Positions 42,946 to 54,606 of a DNA stretch of 64,000 nucleotides are shown piece after piece. The notes under the pieces are model-generated. The model saw only the letters and a list, made by a program, of their open reading frames with translations, had not been told where the DNA came from and did not search any database. The first letter of the stretch is position 1, and every line of letters begins with the position of its first letter. Origin of the DNA: Apium graveolens (Eukaryota > Streptophyta > Magnoliopsida > Apiales > Apiaceae); contig NC_133650.1 in the NCBI RefSeq assembly GCF_009905375.1, positions 150,567,867 to 150,631,866 of the forward strand, read 5' to 3'. The translations under genes were made by a program, and so were the position numbers.

Positions 42946-44168
42946 GTATGCATGATTCCTTACTATTACCTTCATTGAGGACAGTGAATATTTTAAGTTT
43001 GGGGGTAGTAGTTGAAGGAATATGTTTGTATGAGTCTCATATAGTTGCATGTTCATGATAGTTTAGTTCATATAGTTCGCATATTTTTCCATGTAGTTTT
43101 TTTTATTTTGGTAGTTTTATGATATCTTGGTCATGTAGTTTCATGCATTTGCATTATAACATGATCCCGTAGATAATTTTTCCGATTGACTTACGATAAT
43201 GATGCTAGTGTAGTGATGACGTATTTAGTGATAATTGAGTCTTATTGGATTGATTTGCATGCTAGAGACACTTGTATTTCACTAAGTCTTATAGGTTGCT
43301 AGAGTGCTAGATCATGATCATGGTTTATTTGATTTATCGAGGTTTAATCGCTTGTTTATATTTAGAATTTAGGGGATTCTCTTAATAATAAAAGACATGG
43401 ATATTTAAAAATTGCAGAAATTGGATTTCATTGCTAGTTGTGTGGCTACGTGTCAAATGGCTAGTAGCCGGCTCATATTTTAATGAGTAGTCTAGGGAAA
43501 AATGAGATGGAGCGAAACACACTCATTCAAAAATTGTGAAAAAAAGAAAAACAAAAAACAAAAAAAAATGAAAAGAAAAAAAAAAGAATAAATGTTATTT
43601 ATAATTGATCACGAGTGGGCTCTTTAGTACTCAAGTTATTAAGTTCTTAGGGAACTTTGTGCCTAGTGACCTAAGGCTTTTATGGTCTACAATCCGCTAA
43701 CCTAACGCTCACTACATGGGTGCTATTGTATAAGTCTTTTGTGGACCTCACTAATTGCACGTTCAAATAAGCATATTTTTGTTGTTTTGTTGTGAATAAA
43801 AGCATAAATCCGTATAAACTCCAATATAAGAATTGAAGTGTTATAAGTTATTGTGAGTCTATCTTTTTATTTTTATTTATAACCTTGTGATTGCCTTGAT
43901 GAGTAGTGAGTCATGATTATTGATCTAGTTGTGATAGTATATCTGTAAGCATCTTCACACACGCACGTCTCTGGTTTGTAAGTTGATTTGTATAATTTGA
44001 TTGATCTTCATGTGAGTAACTACATTTATTGATATGTTGCTTGTTGTGCTGGTTGAGTTATTCTATTGGGGATCGTTGCATTCATATATTTACATTCATG
44101 CATTTTTTTTTCTTGTTCTTTGAGTCTGTTTATGCTTGAGGACAAGCATCGATTCAAGTTTGGGGGTA
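42946..44168 (+). other. Conserved 3' non-coding region and polypurine tract of Athila D
   Basis: ORF3-proximal PPT-like block TTTTAAGTTTGGGGGTAG (42991-43008), then the region homologous to 12990-14119 of B including GGCTAGTAGCC, an A-rich tract (43538-43588) and GACTTTGTGCCTAGTGACC, and the terminal PPT TTCAAGTTTGGGGGTA (44153-44168). No gene. Confidence 0.78.
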
Positions 44169-45240
44169 TGTTGAGTGACATTTATGACACTTTATTATGC
44201 TCTAATAAGCTTTGAATTGATGTATTTATACTCAAGTTATTATGTGTTTTAATGTGTTTTCTAGTATTTTTTGCATTTCAGGCACTATTCAGGTAATCAG
44301 GTGAATTAGCATTGTTTTTGTGCTAATTTGGTGTCCAGGTGGTGTTGGAATAAAAACTCGTGGAAAGCTGGCTCGAAGCAGCAAGATTTAAGAAGAAATC
44401 TGAGATTTCCCAGAAGGACGGCGCGCCCGCGCTGTGATAGCGCGCGGCCGCGCCGAGGCCGAATTTCAGAATCCTGTTTCTACTACAATTCTAAAAGGGA
44501 AGGCTTCCAGATTGTTGAGGGCTGCTATATATATTTATATTAGATTGTTTTTAATAGATATCAAGTCAGAGACGGACCAGAGCGCAAGGAGAAGACGGCA
44601 AGAGACTTTTAACACAATTCAACAAAGGCGAAGACAATCTAGTTTATTCTTGTGAATCTTTGGTTTGAGTTGTAACTTGGATGCTTGTTTCTTGTTTTGC
44701 TGAACCTATACTCTTGTTTGTACTTGGTTTTATTTATTCATATAAATACTACGTTTGTTATATCATGTTTTCATCGGAACCCACATTGATGATGAGTCCG
44801 ATTATGGGCAAATCGTTATCGTGGGGTTCTAGCGGATTTATTTATGGATTTATTTAGTTAAATTGTTTGATGCCTTAGTATGTGGTGATTGTATGATAAC
44901 CTAGTATTGGTTGTGCATATTTGTCTTATGAGCATCGCGAACTTATAAGATTGTGTGTTAATTCTTAATGAAGTGAAAGTGAATTTAAGGATTTAGAACT
45001 TGGAATGCTAGCATAGGTTCATGTATGTGTCATGCATGATTTGTAGGTAATTTTAACCATCTTACTTGCCCTATATAATCAAGATATATAACTTGTGCTT
45101 AAACCGTTATATTGTCAAATTCTATAGACATATAGGGTCTCAATATAATTGGTGCCTATTCAGCTTCTATCTCTTTTATGGATTTCTGGTAGAAAGGTAC
45201 TCGCACAACAAAAGTTGGCGTTTATCAGTTTCGTGTTATA
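44169..45240 (+). mobile_element. Athila LTR3, 3' truncated
   Basis: Starts TGTTGAGTGACATTTATGAC and matches LTR2 closely, with GC block 44419-44460 and TATA box 44525-44534. It stops after GTTTCGTGTTAT, about 330 bp before the expected CCTAACA end, where it is fused to a 3' non-coding segment. Confidence 0.85.
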
Positions 45241-45934
45241 TGAGTAGTCTAGGGTTGAACGAGATGGAGCGAAACGCACTCGTTCAGAAATTTGTGAAAA
45301 AATAGAAAAAAAAAGAAATGAAAGAAAAAAAAGAAAAAAAAAGAAAAAAAAGAAAAATAAATAAATAAGTGTTATGTATAATTAATCATGAGTGGGCTTC
45401 TTAGTACTCGAGTTATTAAGTTCTTAGGGGACTTTGTGCCTAGTGACCTAAGCCTTTTATAGTATGGGATCCTCTAAACTAACGCTCGCTACATGGGTAC
45501 TATTGTATAAGTCTTTTGTGGACCTCACTAATTGCACGGTCAAATAAGCATATTCGTGTTGTTTTGTTGTGAATATAAGCATGAATCTATATAAGACTCC
45601 AATATCAGAATTGAAGTGTTATAAGTTATTTTTGAGTCTAGCTTTTATTTTATTTATAACCTTGCGATTGCTTTGATGAGTAGTGAGTCATGATTATTGA
45701 TCTAGTTGTGATAGTATATCTGTAAGAATTTGCAGACACGCACGTCTCTGGTTTGTAAGCTGATTTGTGTGGTTTGATTGATATTTATGCAAGTAATTGT
45801 ATTTGTTGAGATGTTGCTTGTTGGCTGGTTTAGTTATTCTATTGGGATCATGGCACTCATTTAGTTGCATTCATGCATTTTTTTTGTTCTTTGAGTCTAT
45901 TTATGATTGAGGACAAGTTTCGATTCAAGTTTGG
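45241..45934 (+). mobile_element. Remnant H: 3' non-coding region of a third Athila unit
   Basis: Homologous to 43485-44160 of D and 13470-14115 of B: GAGTAGTCTAGGGTTGAACG, the A-rich tract (45295-45365), GACTTTGTGCCTAGTGACC, and the start of the PPT (GATTCAAGTTTGG), where E is inserted. Joined to LTR3 on the left, it looks like LTR plus internal region with everything from the LTR end through ORF3 deleted. Confidence 0.8.
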
Positions 45935-48900
45935 TGTAACACCCCCAAATCCGGGGTCGGGGATCCGGGTTGTCACGAGTTCCATTTCCCTTAGTAACAC
46001 CCAATCTTAATACACAATCAACTACTCTGTACTGTGACCCCACAATAAACACACACACCACAAGTTATAGTCTCAGAGATGAATATCCAAAAATAATCAC
46101 AAGTTGTTTTATTCCACAATTATATTTCAATACACCTTAAAAAGGTTTCTGAATAAATTTACATTTCTTTGCCATTATTACAATTCATAATTATACATAA
46201 GTCTGGTACATCATAAGTTGAAAGCCTAGCCTATTGGTAGTTCCTACCTCAGCTACAGCGACATCAACGCCTATAGGAAACTGCGGAACGTTTCCTAATC
46301 ATTTACGAATCGGGAGCTTGGTCCTGTTCATCTTTTCTATCTGTTGTTGTGTGATGAAAGAAGAAAGCAAGGGTGAGCAGCAAGCCCACCAAAATAATAT
46401 GTATAATGATTAACAATATATGAGCCTTCTCATAGTACTCATGAAAGTCTTGGTCAAAAGAAATGAACCAAGTTGATATCTTAATGCGATGAAGTCGCAA
46501 AATATTCAGTATATATATACATATATACTTTTCAAAATATTGGAAGTCCTCTTCAATGCATAATACACACAGAGTTCCAGTGTATAACTGTATAAAAATA
46601 CCGTTGCAAGGTGATCTCATATATCTAACCTTGTCTCAACGTTTTTCTGAAAATCTTTGACATGCATAAGATAATCATTTACTAAATATAAGTTTTTAAA
46701 AGATGAAGTTACAAGATACTCCAATATACTTATATCTTTTCCAAATACTACTTGAACTACCACCGTTAAAGTTATAATTAGTTCACAGTTCATCACATAG
46801 ATGAGACTACAAGATAATACTTGAATAGATTCAATCTTTAAAATATCATCAAAATAAAATGAAGTTATGAGATACTTCATTTGATGCAAACATCATTTTG
46901 AAAACTTGACCCTGCCAACACTCAACAATCGCCCAACCGTAGCCTTTCTATCGAAGTGCTCTGGGTAGTGTTGCAGAAATATCCAATTGGATGATGAACT
47001 CATTACGGGAGTTTGTCGCGCCAGGAAGACCACTTACGATGATCAGTCGTAGTAGTACAACCCCACCATTTTCTACATGTAGAGGAGAACTTGTCGGATT
47101 TACTTGTCAACCGAACACTGAACTCCTAAGGAATGGACCGCCTTAGCGGAACTTCCAGGCCATTTGGGCCAATATAATAAGGCTGGGCCGGCACCACTCG
47201 ACCACTTACGCCACTCCTAGTTCAGATGAAATCCATGACTCTGAAACGTAAAGCTCGTTCCCCCTTTCCCCAAGTAGAAACTTGTTGATACGGCTCCACC
47301 AAGAAGTCGTATCTAGTTGGAAAGGAGAACTCACCGATATTTCCCAGGTGATGCCTGTTAATGGATTAACTTGTTCCAAGAATTTTACTTCCCGAGTGTT
47401 GGGTAAGTAATCAATTCATTTAACAAAACAGCAACCTTGTTGCGAATATAAAACACACCACAGAGCCGGATCCCTCAGGTTTTGAGCGAGTATTTAAATC
47501 CCCTTCGAAAGGAGGATCTTAAATATAAAAATGAGTTTTGGGATCCGCTCTAACTTTTAAAAATCATTTTGAAGACTCGCAAAACATTTTTAAGAATGTT
47601 TGGAGTGATGCTGATTTAACAAAATAAATCAGTCCAAATATATTAGAAAATATCTGAATATTATTATTTAAATAATATTTCCATAAAGAATAATCTTTAT
47701 AAAAATAATTGAAGTAGAAGTTTTAAAACTTATACTTGAAATGAATATTAAATAACCAAAGATATACCTATACGAAAGTACTATCTTTATTTGAATAATC
47801 AAAAGTGAGTTTGATTATCGACACCTTATTCTTTAATAAAATAAAGAATATATCTCAGTAAATAATTGGAGTCATAGATCCTCAAATGAATATTCAAATA
47901 ATATTCAATAAATAAAATAAGCTTTGTCATAAGCCCTCGAATGAATATTCGAAATAATATTCATTAAATAATAAGCTGAGTCATAAGCCCTCGAATGAAT
48001 ATTCGAAATAATATTCATTAAATAATAAGCTGAGTCATACATCCTCAAATGAATATCCAAGTAATATTCAATAAATAATACAAAGGAGTCATAAGTCCTC
48101 GAATGAATATTCAAGATAATATTCATTAATAAAATAAAGTTATCGAATAAACCTTATTCGATTAATAGTTTTGAAAACTATAACCATATATATATATAAA
48201 TATATATATATAAAATCTACTCGGGATCCTCGACTCCCGGTTTTAGAAAATGTTTTCACCTTTGGGTCCCTATACTAAGGGTATATGCAAATTACCGCTA
48301 TTCTCTAGCATAGGTATTATCAACTGAACCAACAGATATATATGGCAAGAATACGAAACATGCATGCATATATATACCATATCAGCATGCTTCAATATAT
48401 CGCAAAATTTGCTAATTAACCAACATGCATCTATCACAAGATAATGCATATACATATATACATCACAACAACAGTATAACGGGTAGAAAACTTGCCTGAG
48501 CGACTGGGGGTGATAAAAGGCTCGGGACGAGTCTGGTAACCTATAAACAACAAGTAAGTTGGAATTAAACCAAAGTCACTTGTAAATCTATACTTTAACT
48601 TACTTAGACTTTAACGCTTGTTTTGCGCTTACTGATTCTCTTAAGTCACTGGAGTACCCTCGGCTCCACCATTTTTAATAATTTAACCATTACGAGTTTT
48701 AAGGCGATTCCTTCGCGAGTGTCTTACCAACTGCCTAACACTCTTACGATAATTGTTTCATACACTAATTAACCCATTTTGGTCTTTAACCTATGTTTCA
48801 AAGTAAGGCGAGGGGAAAAGTTTCGTTCGCGAAACGCCGTTACTTAAAACGGTCGTTTCTCCTAAACCGTACATCGGAATCAAACGAACTACATATCAAA

Positions 48901-50298
48901 ATGAAGCTCGTAACATGAACTATCTAAACATTTCAATAGTCATAATCTAGAAGGGGGTTCTCGGGTCCTAATGTTATGAACAAAAGCAGTCTAAAGTAAA
49001 TCAGACATTACGACGGCTATGTTTACGCGATTTCCCAATTTTATACCCTTCCAATTCAACCCATAATCAAGCCACAATCACATCCCAATCCAAACTCCAT
49101 CCATACCACATCCTAACAGCCCCAATCAATTTAATATTAACATTTATACTTATGCTTAAGCTTGAATTTAACTATACTTAAGTTCTTTTAACCAAAACAA
49201 CAAGATTCACCATCCATTTCACTACCACTCCAACCCAAATTCTAAACCAACAAGCATTAAGCTACTATATCACCATAACAACTAGAATCATCCTATTTAA
49301 GAAAGTAAAGCTAGGGTTTGGAGATGATATACCTTCCTTGAAGTGGTGTGAGTAGCTAGGAAGCCTTAAGAAGTCTTGAGATGACTTAGGGATGCTTGGA
49401 TCTTAAAGGAAAAACAAGAAAATCAAGTTAAAATTCTTGAAGTCACTATTCATTGTCTTCTTCATTGATTTATTGAAGAAGATTGTGAATGATTTGGAGG
49501 CTTAAACTCATAGAATAGCCATAACTATGCATAAGGAATACTAGGGAATTATCTTACCAATTTAGGAAGCCTTGAACTTGAATTTTGAAAATTGTTTTCT
49601 TTGAAAATGGCAAAAGCCGAGAGCAAAGGGAGGATGAAGGAGAATTTTGTGTTTTTGTTTTGATGAAAATGAATATTTGCTTGGTTGGTTGAATTAGTTT
49701 TTTTTTGTTTTAGGTCAATTACCCATTTACCCTTGATTTTGTGTGGTTAATATTCCACCATATTTCCTTCCCTCTTATGTCATGCTTGCATCACTTTATG
49801 ATGTCATCACCCCTCCTTTGTCCTCTTTCTATTGGTTGGATGACACCATCCTCTCTTATCCCTTTGATTAACTTCCTAATTGTTTGCCTAATGACCGCTG
49901 ATCTGTTATACGGTTCGCTTAACTTTCATTTTCGTTTATCGTTTGAGGGATCATACCCGGGATCTTATTACTTAGGTTCCCTTAACCTTTCTCAATATAT
50001 TATATTCCTTTTATGATCCTCTCTTATAATCCTATAATTTAAATCATTTTTATCCTGTTACCTTTTACTCAATTCTTTCTGTATCTAGTGGATTTCCGGG
50101 AAAAACCAAAGTGTTCGGAATTGGATTCTGACGATCTTTACATACACTTATATACCATATAGAGTACTAATAAAATCTCAGAATATCCATACCAGAACCC
50201 CTACATAGTGTGGCATGAAAAGTTTTCTCATTCAGCAAAATCTGCAAAATCACTATTCATAAGGGTTTCAAAAATTTCCAAAAATTGGGGTTATTACA
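45935..50298 (-). mobile_element. 3' LTR of chromovirus E, about 4.36 kb
   Basis: From TGTAACACCCCCAAATCCGG to GGGGTTATTACA, with terminal inverted repeat TGTAA/TTACA. The inner edge has a minus-strand PPT (AAGGAGGGGAGAC, 50299-50311). It carries a five-copy hairpin minisatellite (47871-48140) and an AT microsatellite (around 48188-48215). The motif GGCAAAAGCCGAGAG (49608-49622) is shared with the F LTR (GGCAAAAAGCCGAGAG), so E and F are related. No gene is credible inside. The left target bases would be TTTGG (45930-45934). The right side is outside the window. Confidence 0.85.
47871..48140. repeat. 5 x ~54-bp hairpin minisatellite in LTR E
   Basis: Units starting GTCATA at 47871, 47926, 47980, 48034 and 48088. 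Each has the inverted repeat ATGAATATT-CGAAAT-AATATTCAT (9-bp arms in units 2 and 3, one or a few mismatches in the others). The unit length of 54 is a multiple of three, which makes a repetitive but meaningless open frame on the minus strand. Confidence 0.93.
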
Positions 50299-50547
50299 GT
50301 CTCCCCTCCTTAAAAGGATTCCGTCCCGGAATCAGATAGAAAATGAATAGGGATACTCTCTTAGCATTGCACTTTCTAACTCTCGAGTAAATTTTCCCAC
50401 ATTGTGGTCCTACCACCAAACTCTGCCTAATTTAATAACCCTTCTCCTAAGCACTTGTTCCTTTTCACTCTATAACCCTTCCTGGTTGCTCCATATAAGT
50501 TACGTCGGGTTGCATGTCTATGCGCTCATATGCCCCTATTTATCTGG
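50299..50547 (-). pseudogene. C-terminal pol remnant of chromovirus E
   Basis: Between the PPT and the F insertion. On the minus strand VLRRRVIKLGRVWW, a stop, DHNVGKFTRELESAMLREYPYSF and a stop (50332-50334) match the chromodomain end of F ([19 protein letters not shown]), so E encoded a chromovirus Gag-Pol. The rest of the internal region is not in the window because F is inserted at 50548. Confidence 0.75.
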
Positions 50548-53500
50548 TGTCACACCCCCAACTTAAATAGCAAAATAATTATAGCTATTACATCATTTTA
50601 ATGAGTATTACACAACCAAAATCCAAGATCTTACAGTTTAGGGTTTGGAACAGCCCAACACTACCAACTATTACATCTGATTACAAATACCGAGTCCTCA
50701 CACAACTATTATTACTTATTCTACCTGAGCTCGAACATAAACATCAGCATCACAGGTCTTACGGGCAGTCTGCTTGAATCTAACCATGGCTGCTAGCTGT
50801 AATATCAGGGTAAAGCAAGAAGTGAGCCAAAAGCTCAACAAGTGCTAACAATACAACGCAAAGCATAAATCGAGATATACCTTTAGGAATGACAATGGAA
50901 TGACATAATCAATGATAATCGAGAGATAAAACTTATGTGAGTTGGCATCATTTTGCTTACATCAAAACCAACTTTAAAACCATTCTTAATCAAAATCATT
51001 TTATGACGCTACGGATTACAGCCGGTGATCAGCCGCGAAGTAATCCCGAACCTCGCTGGGTTCTAAAACATTATTGGGAATCCCTAGGCAACTTTTAAGC
51101 CTAATATAAGTGTGGAAAGGACTCGCGTCTCAGTCCAGATCCACCATTCAAGAAAACATTTGTCCCCCTTTGGGACTGAAAAATCCACATTTTAATCATT
51201 TTAAAAACTGATGCCGATTTATGACAAAATCTCTTTCGACTGTAATCATTTTTATCAAGGGATTATAGATCAACTTGAAACACTGGAAATATGACACTAA
51301 ATCTCAGGGCCATGATCCACTAGACTTTACTATTTTAGGGTAATTGAGAGGTTTCCATAAACAAGAACTTTGACAAGGAAATTAAGCAAGGCTATTGGAT
51401 AATATGAAAGAGTAATGCCAAACTAGGCTTAAAGCAATGGTTGTAGACAAGGTATAGGTATTAGAACATCAAGAAGATAAGCATCACTGGTTCCAATAGG
51501 ATAGAGGTGTTAAAATATAAAGAAAGTGATCATCAGCTCAAGATATAACAGGGTATCAAGCTTTTAGGGTAAGGATAGGGTTATCAAACAATCATGAATG
51601 AATTTAAGAAATGATTGGCTTTTAGGTATCAAGATAAAGTTCCTATCGAGGTTATTTCAAGAGTTGAATCAAAGCATCAGGGTGCAATATCAAGATTTCT
51701 CAGGGATCAATAGCATGATAATCAAAAGGATCAATAAGGTATTATAACACATCTCTATTTTATCATGGCATTAAACTATCATGAAAGACTTTTGAACTAC
51801 TTGCAATACGTACTCGAGGGTTCATGGCATCTCTATGTAACTCAAAGATAAACAAAAGATACTCTTGATTTAAATATATCAAAATGACTCAGGATAATTG
51901 CATCGATATATATATGAACTGGTTACAGTAAATGCGAAGGTCAAGTTGAATCACTTGCCTTGAGATAGACTGGTCTGGTCTGACTGGTAGGAGCAACAAC
52001 TGGAGCTTCACTCGACTTTTATGGCAAGTTTTCCCTCGTCTCGAGATCCTACATAAATAATAATAATCCTCATTATAATATATTCTTTCCATCTTAACCT
52101 ATTTACAACCCGAAATTAAACATGGATGGCACTTAGGCCTATACACACTTAATTCATATCCAACATTTATATTTTCAAATGTACACACGTAGCCACATAA
52201 TCACATATCGTATATTAATACCAAATAACATCATATACACCATAATGCCACACTAGGCTTGGATGATCTCGACTCACCACTTAAGTTACTTGGTCGCTAA
52301 CTAAACGAAGTCTTCGAATTTGGGCTTCCTAACTCAATGTGCCTTTCCTAAATTATCCAAAACCTATTGACCCTCACTTGTGCCTTTTGTTCTACTGACC
52401 TTATACTATCTTACAACTATGGTGGTCGACCTTATACTCACTTCTAAGTGTCCTAAAACTATGTGATAAGTGAAAGTGCTCACTGGTGCAAATTTCAGAA
52501 TGGTAACTAAGGTTTCTTGAGTGCATTAGACACTCTTAAACTACAAGTTTTTCTTCAAAATTTTTACACAAGACTCTCCTGACCTAAGGGCATCTCACAA
52601 GCTTGATGTGGCTCAAAGGCCTGGCTTGGGCCTTCTTGGGCCTAAGCTAAAAGTCCAAGGTTCCCCTGTTTTCTGGGCAGAAAATGCCCTGACTTGAGTT
52701 AACTTGTGACACATGGTTCTAGCTCATATCCTATGAACTATGGTTGGAAAAACTTCTCTGACATACCCTCTAACTAAGGCCCAATTGGGCCTAATGAGGG
52801 CCTACCCATGACATGGCCAAATCTCCCTATTTCTAAGTTGCAACAAAACTGTCCCCTGCTGGACAGATTTTGTTATTCTACTTGTGCACCTAACCAAATG
52901 ACATGCAAACCTCCAACCAACTCCTAAAACCTATTATATACTCCCCATACTAACTTCTGGTGGCTTGGGCCTCAAAGTGCACATCAATGACATGGTCAAA
53001 ACTCACTCTAAACTCAGGGTACTAAACTGATTTTTCTGCAGAAACTATAACTCTCATTTTCCAAGGTTTTGACTTGACAAACCCAATTATCAACAACTAA
53101 ATACTTAAACCAAGACCTATACTTGGTGTTCTACTGAACTAACTCCCTTTTTCTCAAAATACCCTTGGTGAGATCATCCTTACCTATGGTGCAACTATGG
53201 CAAAATAAAAGAGACTACTCTTAACAAATCATAAACCTTTATGCTTTTGAAACAACAAGATATATATTTTTATAAAAGATAACCACAAATTATTACCATG
53301 CAACAAGAAGCATAAATCCATATTATCACATTATTCCTACTGAAATTAAGGCTCACTAACAAAATCTTTTCCAAATGGTCAAAATCTTACAACAAACTAA
53401 GAGAATTCCACATGCATGCATGCCTTCGGGTTTTTCAAACCAAAACAACCCATTTTCTACATATATTCCATCTTAAAATTGACATGCAAGCCTAGCATAA

Positions 53501-54572
53501 GGTATACCTAGATGATCACTTAGCATGCAAGGAGTTTTATCAAATTATCACCACAAAATTCAAGTCATTATCACATAAACATGCAAAAATTGATCAAAAC
53601 AACAAGAATGATTTCAAGGACCATTCATTCGGCTCCCATATGGTCATGGCCGAATGAAATGGATGGAAATGGCCATTAAATCATCAAGATTTTCCTTCTC
53701 ATGACTTGGCACTTATCCATTCATTGTAGTCCTCTCAAAAACAACCTTAAATCCATAAGAATCAAGATTGTATTTTGAGTTTCACTAAAACCTTTACATG
53801 CAACTTTAAAACTTAAACTTTTTACTCAAAACTCTTTGGAATATATGTGATCATGATATAGGAAGTAATATTTACTTGTATGGGAGGTGGGAACTTGAAT
53901 GTGGAATGAAGAAAAGGGGAGGGGGTAGGATTTCGGCAAAAAGCCGAGAGGAAAGGTGGGAGGAGGGAGAGGAGAGGGAGGAAAAATGTAGAAATGGTGG
54001 AGTGATCATCATGATTGTTTGGTTTTTATTTGCCCACAAGTGAGTGGATGTGAGAAGTTACAAGAGTAACCCTCTAGCCAAAGTTAGGCAAGTTTGCATG
54101 CAAGGTCAAGGAGGTAATTTGGCTAGCAAATTGTGAGTTAGTGGGGTGGTTATTGACTCTTTAGCCCTTTGGTTAAATAGAAGAGAGTTTGCATGCAAGG
54201 TTATTCATGTAATTTGATAATTATTAAGCAACTAATTTCCAAAGATTTATTTTTATATAATAAAGTACAAGTTCAAAAATTATAAAATTTATACCATAAA
54301 ATAACTTGGATTTTTAGAGATTTTATAAAATCACTTTCAAAATTTGTGAACAAAATATCTTTTAAAAGAAAATTTCTCCAAGGCTTAGAATATTCCTTAT
54401 AAATCAAAAATAAAGAAATTAAGTAAACTTTTGCTTTGAAAAATCATATACTACACAAAGCAAATTTATAATGCAGAAATTTTTACTCACACTAGCGCAC
54501 AATCATTGAATATATTTTTATTTAACTTAATATTATTCACAAATAATATTACATAAAATGCCGGTCGTAACA
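50548..54572 (-). repeat. Chromovirus F 3' LTR (4025 bp)
   Basis: TGTCACACCCCC to CGTAACA. Non-coding. It contains a TGAGC-CAAAA-GCTCA hairpin (50823-50837) and a perfect inverted repeat CGGCAAAAAGCCG (53934-53946). Frames in it (such as 51889-52092, repeated identically at 61357-61560) have no recognisable content and I do not call them. Confidence 0.92.
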
Positions 54573-54585
54573 TCCTCTCCCCCTT
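54573..54585 (-). other. Chromovirus F polypurine tract
   Basis: Minus strand AAGGGGGAGAGGA directly before the LTR start TGTTACGACC. Confidence 0.88.
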
Positions 54586-54606
54586 AAGGGATTCTGTCCC
54601 CAGAAT

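Noticed and set aside
47905..48126. Repetitive open frame with NIHSRAYDSAYYLM repeats
   Set aside because: It is the 54-bp minisatellite read in a frame divisible by three. No start context and lies in an LTR.
49741..50016. 91-codon plus-strand frame in the E LTR
   Set aside because: Hydrophobic, no known motif, LTR context; I saw no support for a membrane protein gene.
51889..52092. 67-codon minus-strand frame repeated exactly at 61357-61560
   Set aside because: The duplication is just the two F LTRs. No recognisable protein.
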